From positions 4,281 to 68,280 of the forward strand of contig DATLQW010000105.1 of NCBI GenBank assembly GCA_035535035.1: a stretch of DNA of 64,000 nucleotides, given 5' to 3'. The translations under genes were made by a program, and so were the position numbers. The stretch is from JASHVB01 sp035535035 (GTDB taxonomy: Bacteria > Pseudomonadota > Alphaproteobacteria > Acetobacterales > Acetobacteraceae). Shown here one piece after another: positions 1 to 9,597 of the stretch (the first letter of the stretch is position 1; every line of letters starts with the position of its first letter). The notes under the pieces were generated by a model. That model saw nothing but the letters and a program-made list of their open reading frames with translations. It did no database searches and had not been told where the DNA came from.

Positions 1-41
1 TCAACCGACAGGTAGGTAGCGGGTTGACGGAAGTCAAGCGG

Positions 42-494
42 TCAGAATGGCCGCACGATCACCATGACCACGATGACCGCCAGAAGCAGCGTCGGGACCT
101 CGTTGGCCAGCCGATAGAAGCCTTGCGGCCGAACGTTGCGGTCCACCAGGAAATCGCGCCGCCAACGGGAAACCATGCCGTGGAAGCCCGAGAGCAGAAT
201 GACCGCTGCCAGCTTGACGTGCCACCAGCCCCATCCCCAGTCAAGGATACCAGGCGTCAATACAAGCACGATGCCAAAGGTCCAGGTAGCGATCATCGCC
301 GGCGTGGCGATCTGCCGGAGCAATCGGCGTTCCATGACCTTGAACCGCTCGCTTTCAGGCGATCCGGGAGCCGTCTCGCAGTGATAGACGTAGAGTCGCG
401 GCAGATAGAACAACCCGGCCATCCAGGCGACCATGGCAATGACATGCATCGCCTTGATCCATGGATAAACCGTCCTCAGTACGTCCAGCGTCAT
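42..494 (-). CDS. hemJ: Protoporphyrinogen IX oxidase HemJ
   Basis: A 150-residue membrane protein that oxidises protoporphyrinogen IX to protoporphyrin IX, the penultimate step of haem synthesis. It has the HemJ (UPF0093) signature: conserved His17 in KAMHVIAMVAWMAGLFYLPR near the N-terminus, His38, and the WWHVK motif (Lys94) in the middle. About four hydrophobic segments are visible, and family length is 140-150. The frame is open well upstream, but ATG 494 is chosen because the family starts just before the YPWIKAMH segment. It lies 52 bp downstream of hemH in the same orientation, which fits a haem operon. Bases 1-41 after its stop show no gene. Confidence 0.9.
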   Translation of the reverse strand: MTLDVLRTVYPWIKAMHVIAMVAWMAGLFYLPRLYVYHCETAPGSPESERFKVMERRLLRQIATPAMIATWTFGIVLVLTPGILDWGWGWWHVKLAAVILLSGFHGMVSRWRRDFLVDRNVRPQGFYRLANEVPTLLLAVIVVMVIVRPF

Positions 495-546
495 CCCGCG
501 CGTCCCATAGCGTCCGGCGCGCATGTGAGGCTGTTGAGGAACCGGC

Positions 547-1614
547 TCACGCGGAATCCTCGACGCGACAAAGGCAGCCGGAGTATCGCCGGGGACAGGC
601 GCGCGGTCCCCGATGACTGTGCGTGCCAATTCCCAACGCCAGGGCCCGACGCACGCCGCGGGCAAGCGCCGCGATGAAGCCGGTGTCCGAGTTTGGTGCC
701 GGAACGCGAAAGTAGCCCGGAACTCCCAGCCGGTCTGCCAGATGCCGATATTCGACGTCGAGTTCCACCAGCGTTTCAGAATGCTCCGACACGAAAGCAA
801 TCGGCACAAGCATCACCGCGACCCTATCGCGCGCCGCCCTTTCGATTTCAGAGATCGTGCTCGGCCCGATCCAGCGCACCGGCGTCGCTCGCGATTGATA
901 GCAGATCACCCAGTCGATCAGCGGTTCCTTCCACGCATTCAAGACCGCCGCCACGGTCTGTTCAACCTGCCACCGATAGGGATCGCCCGAGGAGATGATC
1001 GCTTCCGGAAGTCCGTGCGCCGAGAACAATACGCGCAACGGCGTGTCTGCTGCCAAGCCTGAACGAGCCTGCGCATAGGCCGCCCGCACCAGGGCCGCAA
1101 CCGAGGCAACGTAAGCATCCTCGGCAGCGTAGCAGCAGATCATATGGGTTGCAGCCACCAGGCCGGCCTTGGCGGCAGCCTCCTGCCACGCCGCCAGTGA
1201 GCTGCCGGTGGTTGTGGTGGAGAACTGCGGATAGAGCGGCAGCAGTACCACATCATCCGGCCGCCAGGCCCGCACCGCACCCGCCGCGGCATCACTGAAC
1301 GGGTGCCAATACCGCATCGCGACGAAGCACCGGACCTGCATATCCGGCAGCGCGGCTTGCAGCGTCCTGGCCTGGGCGCGCGTCAGGTCCAACAGCGGTG
1401 AACAGCCGTCCAGCAGCGCGTAGTTGGCCCGGGCGGCCGGCAAACGGAGATACGCGATCGCTCGTCCCAGCAAGAAACGCAGCAAGAGCGGCACGCGCAG
1501 GATAGCGGGGTCGCGGAACAGGTTCAGGAGGAACGGCCGGATCGCCGGCAGCCGATCCGGACCACCCAGATTGAACAGGACGACCGCGACTCGGCGCCTC
1601 TGGTCAGCCGGCAC
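547..1614 (-). CDS. hemH: Ferrochelatase HemH
   Basis: Inserts Fe2+ into protoporphyrin IX to make haem; 355 residues from the chosen GTG. Visible signatures are the N-terminal LFNLGGPD, YPQFSTTTTGS, the catalytic-histidine segment SAHGLPEAI, and FVSEHSETLVELD near the C-terminus. The GTG at 1614 overlaps the hemE stop by 11 bp and has GTGGAGCAG as ribosome-binding site inside hemE. This implies translational coupling. A longer reading from an upstream ATG would run through hemE in another frame and has no family similarity. Confidence 0.9.
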   Translation of the reverse strand: MPADQRRRVAVVLFNLGGPDRLPAIRPFLLNLFRDPAILRVPLLLRFLLGRAIAYLRLPAARANYALLDGCSPLLDLTRAQARTLQAALPDMQVRCFVAMRYWHPFSDAAAGAVRAWRPDDVVLLPLYPQFSTTTTGSSLAAWQEAAAKAGLVAATHMICCYAAEDAYVASVAALVRAAYAQARSGLAADTPLRVLFSAHGLPEAIISSGDPYRWQVEQTVAAVLNAWKEPLIDWVICYQSRATPVRWIGPSTISEIERAARDRVAVMLVPIAFVSEHSETLVELDVEYRHLADRLGVPGYFRVPAPNSDTGFIAALARGVRRALALGIGTHSHRGPRACPRRYSGCLCRVEDSA

Positions 1615-2647
1615 GCACCTGCTCCACCAGCTCCGCAACGTGCCCGGGCGGGGTTTGCGGCACAACGCCATGGCCCAGATTGAACACGAACGGCCAGCCG
1701 CGCATCGAATCCAGGATACAAGCGGCTTCGACCCGCATGGCCGCCCCCCCGGCAAGCAGCGCGAGTGGGTCGAGATTTCCTTGCAACACCACCGGCCCCC
1801 GCATCTGAGCCTTCGCCAGCACAAGGTCCGTGCCGGTGTCCAACCCGACCGCGTGAACCCCGGTCGTTCGCACGTATTCACCGATCAGCAGGCCCGCCAA
1901 ACGGGGAAATCCGATCACCGGCACGGTCGGATGCAACCGGCCGAGCTCACCCACGATGCGACGCGTCGTCCGTACCACATGCGAGCGGAACTGGCGCGGC
2001 GACAGCACGCCAGCCCAGGAATCGAACAGCATCACGGCTTCGGCACCCGCATCGATCTGCGCCGACAGATAGCTCACCGTGGCGTCCGCGATGATGTCGA
2101 GCAACCGGGTGAACAACGCCGGATCGCCGAATGCCATGGCGCGGGTCGCGCCGAAGTCGCGTGACCCTCCACCTTCGACCATGTAGCAAGCCACGGTAAA
2201 CGGCGACCCGGCGAAGCCGATCAGGGCCGCATTGCCCAAGCCTTCCGCCAGCAGCGTCTGCCGGACCCGGCGCACTGTCTCAAGAATGGGTGCCACGCGA
2301 TCCAGCAGGTGGCCCGGATCCAGGTCAGCCAGTCCGGAAGCATCCCGCAACGGGGGCAACACCGGCCCTTCACCTTCACGGAAAGCCAAACCCTGTCCCA
2401 AAGCCCAGGGAACCATCAGGATATCGCTGAACAGGATCGCCGCATCCAGCCGATAGCGGCGGATCGGCTGCAACGTAACCTCGGTCGCCAGCGCCGGGGT
2501 CGTGCATAGCGCAATGAAGTCCTTGGCCTTGCTTCGTATGGCCCGATATTCCGGAAGATAGCGTCCGGCCTGGCGCATCAGCCAGACCGGTGGCGGCCAT
2601 ACGGCCTCTCCCGTCAGGGTTCGCAACAGGCGCTTCGGTGTGTCCAT
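1604..2647 (-). CDS. hemE: Uroporphyrinogen decarboxylase HemE
   Basis: Removes four carboxyl groups from uroporphyrinogen III to give coproporphyrinogen III. The 347-residue protein has family length and the signature VWLMRQAGRYLPEYR (Arg25, Arg29), the active-site Asp75 in ILFSDILMVP, and GFAGSPFT. It is the first gene of the hemE-hemH-hemJ run. Spacing to hemH is negative (coupled). The region upstream of the ATG has no strong Shine-Dalgarno sequence. The divergent gene is ppsR, about 280 bp away, so both promoters should lie in 2648-2927. Confidence 0.93.
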   Translation of the reverse strand: MDTPKRLLRTLTGEAVWPPPVWLMRQAGRYLPEYRAIRSKAKDFIALCTTPALATEVTLQPIRRYRLDAAILFSDILMVPWALGQGLAFREGEGPVLPPLRDASGLADLDPGHLLDRVAPILETVRRVRQTLLAEGLGNAALIGFAGSPFTVACYMVEGGGSRDFGATRAMAFGDPALFTRLLDIIADATVSYLSAQIDAGAEAVMLFDSWAGVLSPRQFRSHVVRTTRRIVGELGRLHPTVPVIGFPRLAGLLIGEYVRTTGVHAVGLDTGTDLVLAKAQMRGPVVLQGNLDPLALLAGGAAMRVEAACILDSMRGWPFVFNLGHGVVPQTPPGHVAELVEQVRAG

Positions 2648-2927
2648 TGGGAAATCAGAGACAAGAAAGAATCTTTACTGGGTGATGATGCAGTAGGGCC
2701 TGTGGATTGCGGGGTACCCGCCGCCGCCGGAGTTTCCGGTCGTTTGTCCACATCAGAGTCACCCTGCAAGTAGCGCTGCCGCCGAAGCATTCAGGCACTA
2801 TCCGCACCTGATGGACAATTGCTGCCAGCTATCCCGGTGTCGCGCAAGGGCACGGGTTATCCCCGCCTTGCCTCGCCGCTGGGCCAGGTGGGCTGACGGT
2901 CCCGGCTATCTCCGTTATCCTCCGCCT

Positions 2928-3794
2928 ATGGATAATCATCGGATCAACCTTCACCTGGTCTCCGACGCGACCGGTGAGACGCTGAACGCGATAGCCCGGG
3001 CAACGACGGTCCAGTTCGAGCATGCGGAGATCATCCATCACCGGTGGAGCCTGATCCGTACCCGGTTTCAGCTTCACCGCGTACTGGGAGGCATAGAGCA
3101 TGAACCCGGCCCGGTATTGTCCACGCTTGTTGACCGGGCGCTGCGCAGCGAGTTGGAAACCACCTGCCTGCGGCTGAACGTGCCGGTGGTCAACGTGCTC
3201 GATCCGGTCATGAATCTGTTGCAGGAATCGATCGGGGAGCAGGCGTCGGCCCGGCCCGGCCGGCAATATGCGTTGGATGCCGACTATTTCCGCCGGATTG
3301 ACGCGATGCACTACGTCCTCGCCCATGATGACGGCCAGGCCGCGGCCGGTCTGGCGGAAGCGGACGTCATCCTGGTCGGCGTGTCGCGCAGTTCGAAGAC
3401 GCCCACCTGCTTCTACCTCGCCAATCGCGGTATCAAGGCTGCCAACGTCCCGCTTGTCCCCAACCTGCCGATCCCGGCGGACCTGGAGAAGCAGCATTGT
3501 CCGGTGATCGGCCTGACTCTCGACCTCGCCGCCTTGATCGAGATCCGGCGCTTTCGCCTGCGCATGATCGCGGCGGGCGGTCCGACCGGGGCGGTTCGCC
3601 AGACCACCACCGAATACGTCGATGAGGACGCGGTCCGTTCCGAATTGCTCTGGGCGCGCCGCCTCTGCAACAGCCGGGGCTGGCCCGTCATCGACGTGAC
3701 CCGCCGCTCGATCGAGGAGACCGCGGCGACGGTGCTGCAGTTGATGGACGCCTGGCATGAACGCCGGAAGGCCGCACAGCCGTCCACGTTGTGA
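2928..3794 (+). CDS. ppsR: Bifunctional kinase/pyrophosphorylase (PEP synthase or PPDK regulatory protein)
   Basis: A 288-residue member of the PPSR/DUF299 family. It phosphorylates (ADP-dependent) and dephosphorylates (Pi-dependent) a threonine of phosphoenolpyruvate synthase or pyruvate phosphate dikinase. The N-terminal NLHLVSDATGET, the HDDG motif (residues 133-136) and the P-loop GVSRSSKT (151-158) are diagnostic. ATG 2928 begins immediately before the conserved N-terminus, so an upstream in-frame ATG at 2811 is rejected. Whether the target is PpsA or PpdK cannot be told here. The stop overlaps a potential GTG at 3791 in front of leuS. Confidence 0.88.
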   Translation: MDNHRINLHLVSDATGETLNAIARATTVQFEHAEIIHHRWSLIRTRFQLHRVLGGIEHEPGPVLSTLVDRALRSELETTCLRLNVPVVNVLDPVMNLLQESIGEQASARPGRQYALDADYFRRIDAMHYVLAHDDGQAAAGLAEADVILVGVSRSSKTPTCFYLANRGIKAANVPLVPNLPIPADLEKQHCPVIGLTLDLAALIEIRRFRLRMIAAGGPTGAVRQTTTEYVDEDAVRSELLWARRLCNSRGWPVIDVTRRSIEETAATVLQLMDAWHERRKAAQPSTL

Positions 3795-3835
3795 CGGGAC
3801 TTGCCTGGCGACCCGCCCCGGTCGATACAGACATC

Positions 3836-6466
3836 ATGAACGAGACTGTGACCACGGCACCGGTGGAGGTGCCGCGCTATGATTTCGGGGTCGCGGAGCC
3901 GAAATGGCAACGTGCCTGGGCCGAGCGCGCTTGCTTCGATGTGGACGACGTGCCCTCCGATGGCAAGCCGAAATACTACGTTCTTGAGATGTTCCCGTAC
4001 CCCAGCGGCAAGATCCATATGGGGCACGTGCGCAACTATACCCTCGGCGACGTGGTCGCGCGCTACAAGCGGGCGCGGGGTTTTTCAGTGCTGCATCCGA
4101 TGGGCTGGGACGCGTTCGGCCTTCCCGCCGAGAACGCGGCGCGCGAACGCGGCATCCATCCCGCCAAATGGACCCAGGAAAACATCGCCAACATGCGAAC
4201 CGAGCTGCAGCGCATGGGGTTGTCACTCGATTGGCGGCGTGAGTTCGCGACATGCGATCCTGTGTATTACGGCCAACAGCAGAAATTGTTCCTGGATTTC
4301 CTGCGAGCCGGTCTGGTCGAACGCAAGGAAAGCTGGGTCAATTGGGATCCGGTTGACGGCACGGTCCTGGCCAATGAGCAAGTGATTGATGGCCGCGGCT
4401 GGCGCTCGGGTGCACCGGTCGAGAAGAAGCAGCTCAGCCAATGGTTCTTTCGCATTACCCACTATGCCGGGGAGCTTCTCGCGGCGCTGGACCAGCTCGG
4501 CCGCTGGCCGGAGCGAGTCCGGATTATGCAGGAGAAATGGATCGGCCGCAGCGAAGGCGCCCGGCTGCATTTCGACCTGGTGACGCCGGAGCAATCGATC
4601 GAACGGGGAGAAGTCTACACCACTCGGCCGGACACGCTCTACGGCATGTCCTTCCTGGCCCTGGCGCCGGAACATCCGCTCGCAGCGGCGGTTGCGGCGC
4701 GCGATCCGGCGGCTGCTTCATTCATCGCCGAGTGCCGCCAGATGGGCACCAGCGAGGCAGCGATCGAGACCGCCGAAAAGCGCGGCTACGACACCGGCCT
4801 GCGGGTTCGCCACCCGTTGCTGGAGTCCGCGACGTTCCCTGTCTGGATCGCCAATTTCGTGCTGATGGAGTACGGGACCGGCGCAATTTTCGGCTGCCCG
4901 GCGCACGATCAGCGCGACCTCGACTTCGCTCGCAAGTACAATCTCCAGGTTGTCCCCGTGGTGTTGCCTCCGGGCGCCGACCCGGATTCCTTTGCCGTGG
5001 CGAATGAAGCCTATGTCGGTTCCGGCACCATCTTCAACTCCGGACCGTTCGACGGCCAGGATGTCGAATCTGCGAAGCGGGCGGTGATTGCCGAACTCGA
5101 ACGCCGCGCCGTCGGCAAGGGTGTCACGAACTGGCGCCTGCGCGACTGGGGCGTGTCGCGCCAACGCTATTGGGGCTGTCCAATTCCGGTGATCCATTGC
5201 GCGGCCTGCGGCGTTGTCCCAGTTCCGGACGAGCAACTTCCGGTCCTGTTGCCCGATGACGTGACCTTCGACCGGCCGGGCAATCCACTTGAACATCATC
5301 CCACCTGGAAACACGTGGCCTGCCCCCGCTGCGCCGCACCGGCGCGGCGCGAAACCGACACCTGCGACACGTTCGTTGACAGCTCGTGGTATTTCGCCCG
5401 GTTTTGCAGCCCTCGAGCAGCGGAACCGGTGGCGCGTGCGGCAGCCGATCACTGGATGCCGGTCGATCAATACATCGGCGGAATCGAGCATGCGATTCTG
5501 CACTTGCTCTATTCACGGTTCTTCGCGCGGGCGATGCAGGCAACCGGCCATCTGAAAATCGACGAACCGTTCGCCGGATTGTTCACCCAGGGCATGGTGA
5601 CTCATGAAAGCTATCGCAGCACCGCCGGGCCCAACGGTGCGTGGCTCTATCCCGATGAGGTTGTGACGCAGCCCGACGGCAGCGTGGTCGGCCGCGATAC
5701 CGGCGAGCCGGTAACCGTCGGCCGCGTCGAGGCAATGAGCAAATCGAAGCGCAACACGGTCGATCCCGGGGCCATCATCGCCCGCTACGGCGCCGATACC
5801 GCCCGGTGGTTCATCCTGTCGGACAACCCGCCCGAACGGGACATGGAATGGACCGAGTCCGGCGTCGCCGGGGCGTTCCGCTTTACCCAACGCGTGTTCC
5901 GCCTCGCGGAATCGCTCGACACGGCTCCGGTGGAACCGCCGGCCGGGGATGTGGGACCGGCCGTGCGCGCGTTGCGCCACGCGACGCACCGGACCATGGC
6001 GGCAGTGACCGACGCACTGGACAGCTTCGCCTTCAACGTCGCGGTGGCCCGGCTGTACGAGTTCACCAACGCGATCGGCGACGCCGAACGCGCCGCCGAC
6101 CAGCCCGGCCTCCGCTGGGCGCGTCGCGAGGCGCTGGAAACCCTGTGCCGCCTGATGTCCCCGATGATCCCGCATTTGGCCGAGGAAGTGCATGCACGGT
6201 TGCAACCGGACTCCGCGGTACTGGTCGCGGAGCTGCCGTGGCCGAAGCCGGATCCGGCATTGTTGACCACCGAGAGCGTGACGATCGCGGTGCAGGTCAT
6301 GGGCAAGTTGCGCGGCACGATCGCCGCACCGCCGGATGCCGCGGCGGGCCAGGTCATTGCCATGGCGGAAACCGAACCGAACGTGGCTCGGGCGCTGCTG
6401 GGCAAACGCGTGGTCAAGCGCATCCATGTGCCGAATCGCATCGTCAACTTCGTGGTTGCCGGATGA
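3836..6466 (+). CDS. leuS: Leucyl-tRNA synthetase
   Basis: Charges tRNA-Leu; 876 residues from ATG 3836. The class I HIGH motif appears as HMGH (61-64) after PYPSGKI, and the KMSKS loop as MSKSK (634-638). A CP1 editing domain and a C-terminal anticodon-binding region are readable (PMIPHLAEEV). GTG 3791, overlapping the ppsR stop, is an alternative start adding 15 residues. ATG 3836 fits the usual N-terminus better. It is followed without a gap by lptE (ATGA overlap), the conserved leuS-lptE-holA order. Confidence 0.95.
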   Translation: MNETVTTAPVEVPRYDFGVAEPKWQRAWAERACFDVDDVPSDGKPKYYVLEMFPYPSGKIHMGHVRNYTLGDVVARYKRARGFSVLHPMGWDAFGLPAENAARERGIHPAKWTQENIANMRTELQRMGLSLDWRREFATCDPVYYGQQQKLFLDFLRAGLVERKESWVNWDPVDGTVLANEQVIDGRGWRSGAPVEKKQLSQWFFRITHYAGELLAALDQLGRWPERVRIMQEKWIGRSEGARLHFDLVTPEQSIERGEVYTTRPDTLYGMSFLALAPEHPLAAAVAARDPAAASFIAECRQMGTSEAAIETAEKRGYDTGLRVRHPLLESATFPVWIANFVLMEYGTGAIFGCPAHDQRDLDFARKYNLQVVPVVLPPGADPDSFAVANEAYVGSGTIFNSGPFDGQDVESAKRAVIAELERRAVGKGVTNWRLRDWGVSRQRYWGCPIPVIHCAACGVVPVPDEQLPVLLPDDVTFDRPGNPLEHHPTWKHVACPRCAAPARRETDTCDTFVDSSWYFARFCSPRAAEPVARAAADHWMPVDQYIGGIEHAILHLLYSRFFARAMQATGHLKIDEPFAGLFTQGMVTHESYRSTAGPNGAWLYPDEVVTQPDGSVVGRDTGEPVTVGRVEAMSKSKRNTVDPGAIIARYGADTARWFILSDNPPERDMEWTESGVAGAFRFTQRVFRLAESLDTAPVEPPAGDVGPAVRALRHATHRTMAAVTDALDSFAFNVAVARLYEFTNAIGDAERAADQPGLRWARREALETLCRLMSPMIPHLAEEVHARLQPDSAVLVAELPWPKPDPALLTTESVTIAVQVMGKLRGTIAAPPDAAAGQVIAMAETEPNVARALLGKRVVKRIHVPNRIVNFVVAG

Positions 6467-7011
6467 CCGGCGAGTTGTCACGCCGCGGGCTGCTGGCACT
6501 CGGCGGCGCCGCGGCCTTGGCCGGCTGCGGTTTCCAGCCGGTGTACATGCCCACTGCCTCGGGCCGGGCGGGACCGGCACAACGGGAACTGGCGGCCATC
6601 GATGTGGGTCTGATTCCCGATCGCCCGGGTCAGTTGCTGCGGCAGGATTTGCAGGAGCGGCTGGCGGCCGATTCGGGCGGAACGCCGCATCGCTACGACC
6701 TTGCCGTGAGCTTCTCGATTGCCGGTGAGGGCATTGGCGTCGAGCCGGACAGTTTGGCAACGCGGATACGCCTGACCGGAACCGCGCAGTGGACCCTTAC
6801 GGCGCGCGATCCGTCGCAAACGCGGGTCACCAGCGGGTCCGCGCGAGCCATCGATGGGGTCAACGTCCTCGATCAGCAATACTTCGCGGCGGACCTCGAC
6901 AACGAAGTGGTGCAACGCCGGCTGGCGGCTGCGGTGGCGGACCAGATTGCGATGCAACTGGCGGTATTCTTTCGCCGCCGCGCCGCCGTTGCGTCGCGCG
7001 GCGCAGCATGA
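6463..7011 (+). CDS. lptE: LPS-assembly lipoprotein LptE
   Basis: An outer-membrane lipoprotein that plugs the LptD translocon and helps deliver lipopolysaccharide. The 182-residue product starts with SRRGLLALGG and a lipobox LAGC (Cys22), giving a short lipoprotein signal. The rest is the usual short LptE fold, ending in a charged FFRRR tail. Similarity is weak, as is normal for LptE, but position between leuS and holA with ATGA overlaps on both sides is strong support. Confidence 0.85.
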   Translation: MTGELSRRGLLALGGAAALAGCGFQPVYMPTASGRAGPAQRELAAIDVGLIPDRPGQLLRQDLQERLAADSGGTPHRYDLAVSFSIAGEGIGVEPDSLATRIRLTGTAQWTLTARDPSQTRVTSGSARAIDGVNVLDQQYFAADLDNEVVQRRLAAAVADQIAMQLAVFFRRRAAVASRGAA

Positions 7012-8015
7012 AACTCGCGCCGCAGCGGGTCGCCGCCTTCCTGCGAAATCCCGGGGATTGCCGCGTCGTCCTGCTGTACGGCGACGACGCCGGCATGATC
7101 CGCCAACGCGCGGAAACGCTGGTGCGGGCGGTGGCAGGATCGCTCGACGATCCATTCCTGGTCGCCGAGCTGGCGCGGGACCGGCTTGACCGGCTGGCCG
7201 ACGAGGCGGCCTCGGTGCCGCTGACCGGAGGCCGCCGCGTGGTGCGCGTGCGCGACGCGACCGACGCGGCGACCGGACCGGCGCAGGCGGTCCTGGACAG
7301 CCGCGCCCAGGCGCTTGTGGTCCTGGAGGCGCCGGGCATAGCGGCCCGGTCCAAGCTGCGCAGCCTGCTGGAGGCTGCTCCCGATGGTGCCGCGGTCGGC
7401 TGCTATCCGGAGGAAGGTCGCGCGTTGGAGGAGACTATCCGCCGCGCGCTGGATGCTGCGACCGCCGGCGTGGACCAGGACGCACTGTCATGGCTCACTG
7501 GGCAGCTTGGCGCCGACCAGGTATCGACGCAGGCCGAGTTGGAGAAGTTGTCGCTGTGTGCCGGGCCCGCCGGACGGGTTGACCTGGAGATGGCGATGCA
7601 CTGTGTCGGCGACGCGGCCGGGCTGTCGCTGGACGACGCGCTGTTTGCCGCGACAGCGGGAGATCTGGCAACGGCGGACCGCGCCCTGGAACTGGCGGTG
7701 GCCGAGGGCACTGCGCCGGTCGGCGTGTTGCGTGGCGGCCTGATGCACTTGCAGCGGCTGTATCGGGCGCGCCTGCTGATGGAAACCGGCATGAGCGCGG
7801 GTGAAGCCGCCAGGGCCGCCCGCCCGCCGGTGTTCTTCCGTCGGGTCGCGGCCTTCACCAAGGCGCTGGATCTTTGGTCGCCGACATCGCTGGCCGCGGC
7901 GATGGCGGGGCTGAGCCAGGCCGAGCGCAACTGCAAACGTACCGGGGCACCGGATCACACGCTGTCCCGTCACGCGGTGCTGACCCTGGCCCGGCGGGCA
8001 ATGGCGGCACGCTGA
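7008..8015 (+). CDS. holA: DNA polymerase III subunit delta
   Basis: The clamp-loader delta subunit, which opens the beta sliding clamp. The 335-residue protein has the family start (KLAPQRVAAFL, then VLLYGDDAGMIRQRAETLV) and C-terminal helices typical of HolA. The ATG overlaps the lptE stop (ATGA), so it is translationally coupled. It ends the leuS-lptE-holA unit, and a downstream palindromic repeat at 8057-8147 may act as a terminator. Confidence 0.9.
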   Translation: MKLAPQRVAAFLRNPGDCRVVLLYGDDAGMIRQRAETLVRAVAGSLDDPFLVAELARDRLDRLADEAASVPLTGGRRVVRVRDATDAATGPAQAVLDSRAQALVVLEAPGIAARSKLRSLLEAAPDGAAVGCYPEEGRALEETIRRALDAATAGVDQDALSWLTGQLGADQVSTQAELEKLSLCAGPAGRVDLEMAMHCVGDAAGLSLDDALFAATAGDLATADRALELAVAEGTAPVGVLRGGLMHLQRLYRARLLMETGMSAGEAARAARPPVFFRRVAAFTKALDLWSPTSLAAAMAGLSQAERNCKRTGAPDHTLSRHAVLTLARRAMAAR

Positions 8016-8056
8016 CCCACACAAGGCAAGACGCGGCAGGACGCGGCAAAATGACC

Positions 8057-8147
8057 CTCCTCCTCTCCTTGAGGGACGGGTTTGGGGGTGGGGTGCGTCA
8101 GCCACAGGCCCACGGATGAACACACCCCGCCCCCAAAAAGGGAGAGG
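8057..8147. repeat. Imperfect inverted repeat between holA and the CoA-transferase
   Basis: The C/T-rich then G-rich left arm (8057-8097) pairs imperfectly with 8121-8147; both contain CCTCTCC and a GGGGG(T/C)GGGGTG core. It resembles the palindromic elements near 9.5, 11.3, 17.7 and 36.4 kb. It may terminate the holA transcript, but there is no U-run. Confidence 0.5.
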
Positions 8148-8184
8148 CAGGAATTCGTCGTCACAGCAGCAAGGAGGCAGGAAC

Positions 8185-9366
8185 ATGCCAGGTCTTCCGC
8201 TCGAGGGTCTTTCGGTCCTCGACCTGACGGCGCATCGCGCCGGTCCCACCGCGGTACGGCAACTCGCCGATTGGGGCGCCGAGGTGATCAAGATCGAACC
8301 GGCGGGTCCCGAGAAGGGCGACGCCACGGGCTCCAGCCGGCACGGCTTCGATTTTCAGAACTTGCACCGCAACAAGCGCGGCATGACGCTGAACCTGAAG
8401 AACCCGGAGGCGCACGCGATCTTCATGCGGCTTGCGGCCAAGGCCGACGTGATCGTGGAGAACTACCGCTCCGACGTGAAATACCGCCTGCGGGTGGACT
8501 ACGACACGGTGGCCAAGGTCAACCCGCGCATTGTCTATGGCAGCATCTCCGGCTTTGGCCAGAGCGGTCCCGATGCGACCCGGCCGGGCGTGGACCAGAT
8601 CGCCCAGGGCATGGGCGGGCTGATGTCGATCACCGGCCTGCCAGGCCAGGGGCCGGTGCGGGTCGGCATCCCGATCGCCGACCTCACCTCAGGCATCTTC
8701 CTGTCACAGGCCATCCTGCTCGCCCTGATGCAGCGGGCGCAGACCGGCAAGGGGCAATGGGTGCACACCTCGCTGCTGGAGGCGCAGATCTTCATGCTCG
8801 ACTTCCAGGCGTCGCGTTGGCTGATCGCCCATGAGGTGCCAGGCCAGGCGGGCAACGACCATCCGACCGGCATTCCCACCGGGGTGTTTCCCACCGCGGA
8901 CGGCCACATCAACATCGCCGCATCGGGCGACGCGCTGTGGACCCGGTTCTGCCAGGCGATCGGTTGGGCCGAGGCTCTCTCCGATCCGGACTACGCCACC
9001 GGCAAGCTGCGCTCGAACAACCGCAAGGCGCTGAATGAGCGGTTGGGCGCCATCACCCGAACGAAGCCCAGCGCGCATTGGCTGGCGGCGCTGAACAAGG
9101 CCGGTGTGCCCTGTGGACCGATCAACGACATCGAGGCCGTGTTCGCCGAGCCGCAGACCCGGCATCTGGGGATCGTGCGCCCCGTGCACCACCCGAAGCT
9201 GGGGGAGATCAGCGTGGTCGGCCAGCCGATCACGCTGAGTGCCGCGCCGCAACCGGAGGCGATGCGGCCCACGCCGGAACTGGGCGAGCATACCGACGCG
9301 ATACTGGGCGAGCTGGGCTACGACGCAGCGGCGATCGCCGGGCTGCGCGAACGCGGCGCTATCTGA
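8185..9366 (+). CDS. CaiB/BaiF family III CoA-transferase
   Basis: Transfers CoA between acyl thioesters and free acids. The 393-residue protein has the family N-terminus GLSVLDLTAHRAGP, GAEVIKIEP, NKRGMTLNLK and the catalytic aspartate Asp166 in GIPIADLTSG. The start at ATG 8185 is fixed by a strong AAGGAGG site 8 bases upstream. The substrate cannot be read from sequence; formyl-CoA, succinyl-CoA or an acyl-CoA racemase-like activity are all possible. It stands alone, convergent with the next gene. Confidence 0.85.
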   Translation: MPGLPLEGLSVLDLTAHRAGPTAVRQLADWGAEVIKIEPAGPEKGDATGSSRHGFDFQNLHRNKRGMTLNLKNPEAHAIFMRLAAKADVIVENYRSDVKYRLRVDYDTVAKVNPRIVYGSISGFGQSGPDATRPGVDQIAQGMGGLMSITGLPGQGPVRVGIPIADLTSGIFLSQAILLALMQRAQTGKGQWVHTSLLEAQIFMLDFQASRWLIAHEVPGQAGNDHPTGIPTGVFPTADGHINIAASGDALWTRFCQAIGWAEALSDPDYATGKLRSNNRKALNERLGAITRTKPSAHWLAALNKAGVPCGPINDIEAVFAEPQTRHLGIVRPVHHPKLGEISVVGQPITLSAAPQPEAMRPTPELGEHTDAILGELGYDAAAIAGLRERGAI

Positions 9367-9433
9367 CGCCAACCGCCCAAAAGGTTGACCTGCGCGTGCG
9401 GGCGCCGAGTAACCCGTCATCGCGAGGTGACCT

Positions 9434-9560
9434 CCGGCCGGCGGCGGCCGACCCGCCCCGGATGAAACCGCGCAGGAAGCAGGCGTAAGGGGGCAGGAGA
9501 CTCCCCCTACCCTTGAGGGAGTGGGTTGTGGGGAGAAGGGGAGCCTGCTTGTTTCTTGCT
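9434..9560. repeat. Composite intergenic repeat, copy 1
   Basis: A GGCCG-rich block (9434-9475, containing GGATGAAACCGCG) is followed by a C-run/G-run palindromic block (9498-9545) ending in CTGCTTGTTTCTTGC. The same order and orientation recur at 11208-11326, so this is one element present on both sides of the aminotransferase gene. Confidence 0.6.
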
Positions 9561-9597
9561 GGCGAAGCGTCAGGCCCGCGGACGCTGGGAGCGTATA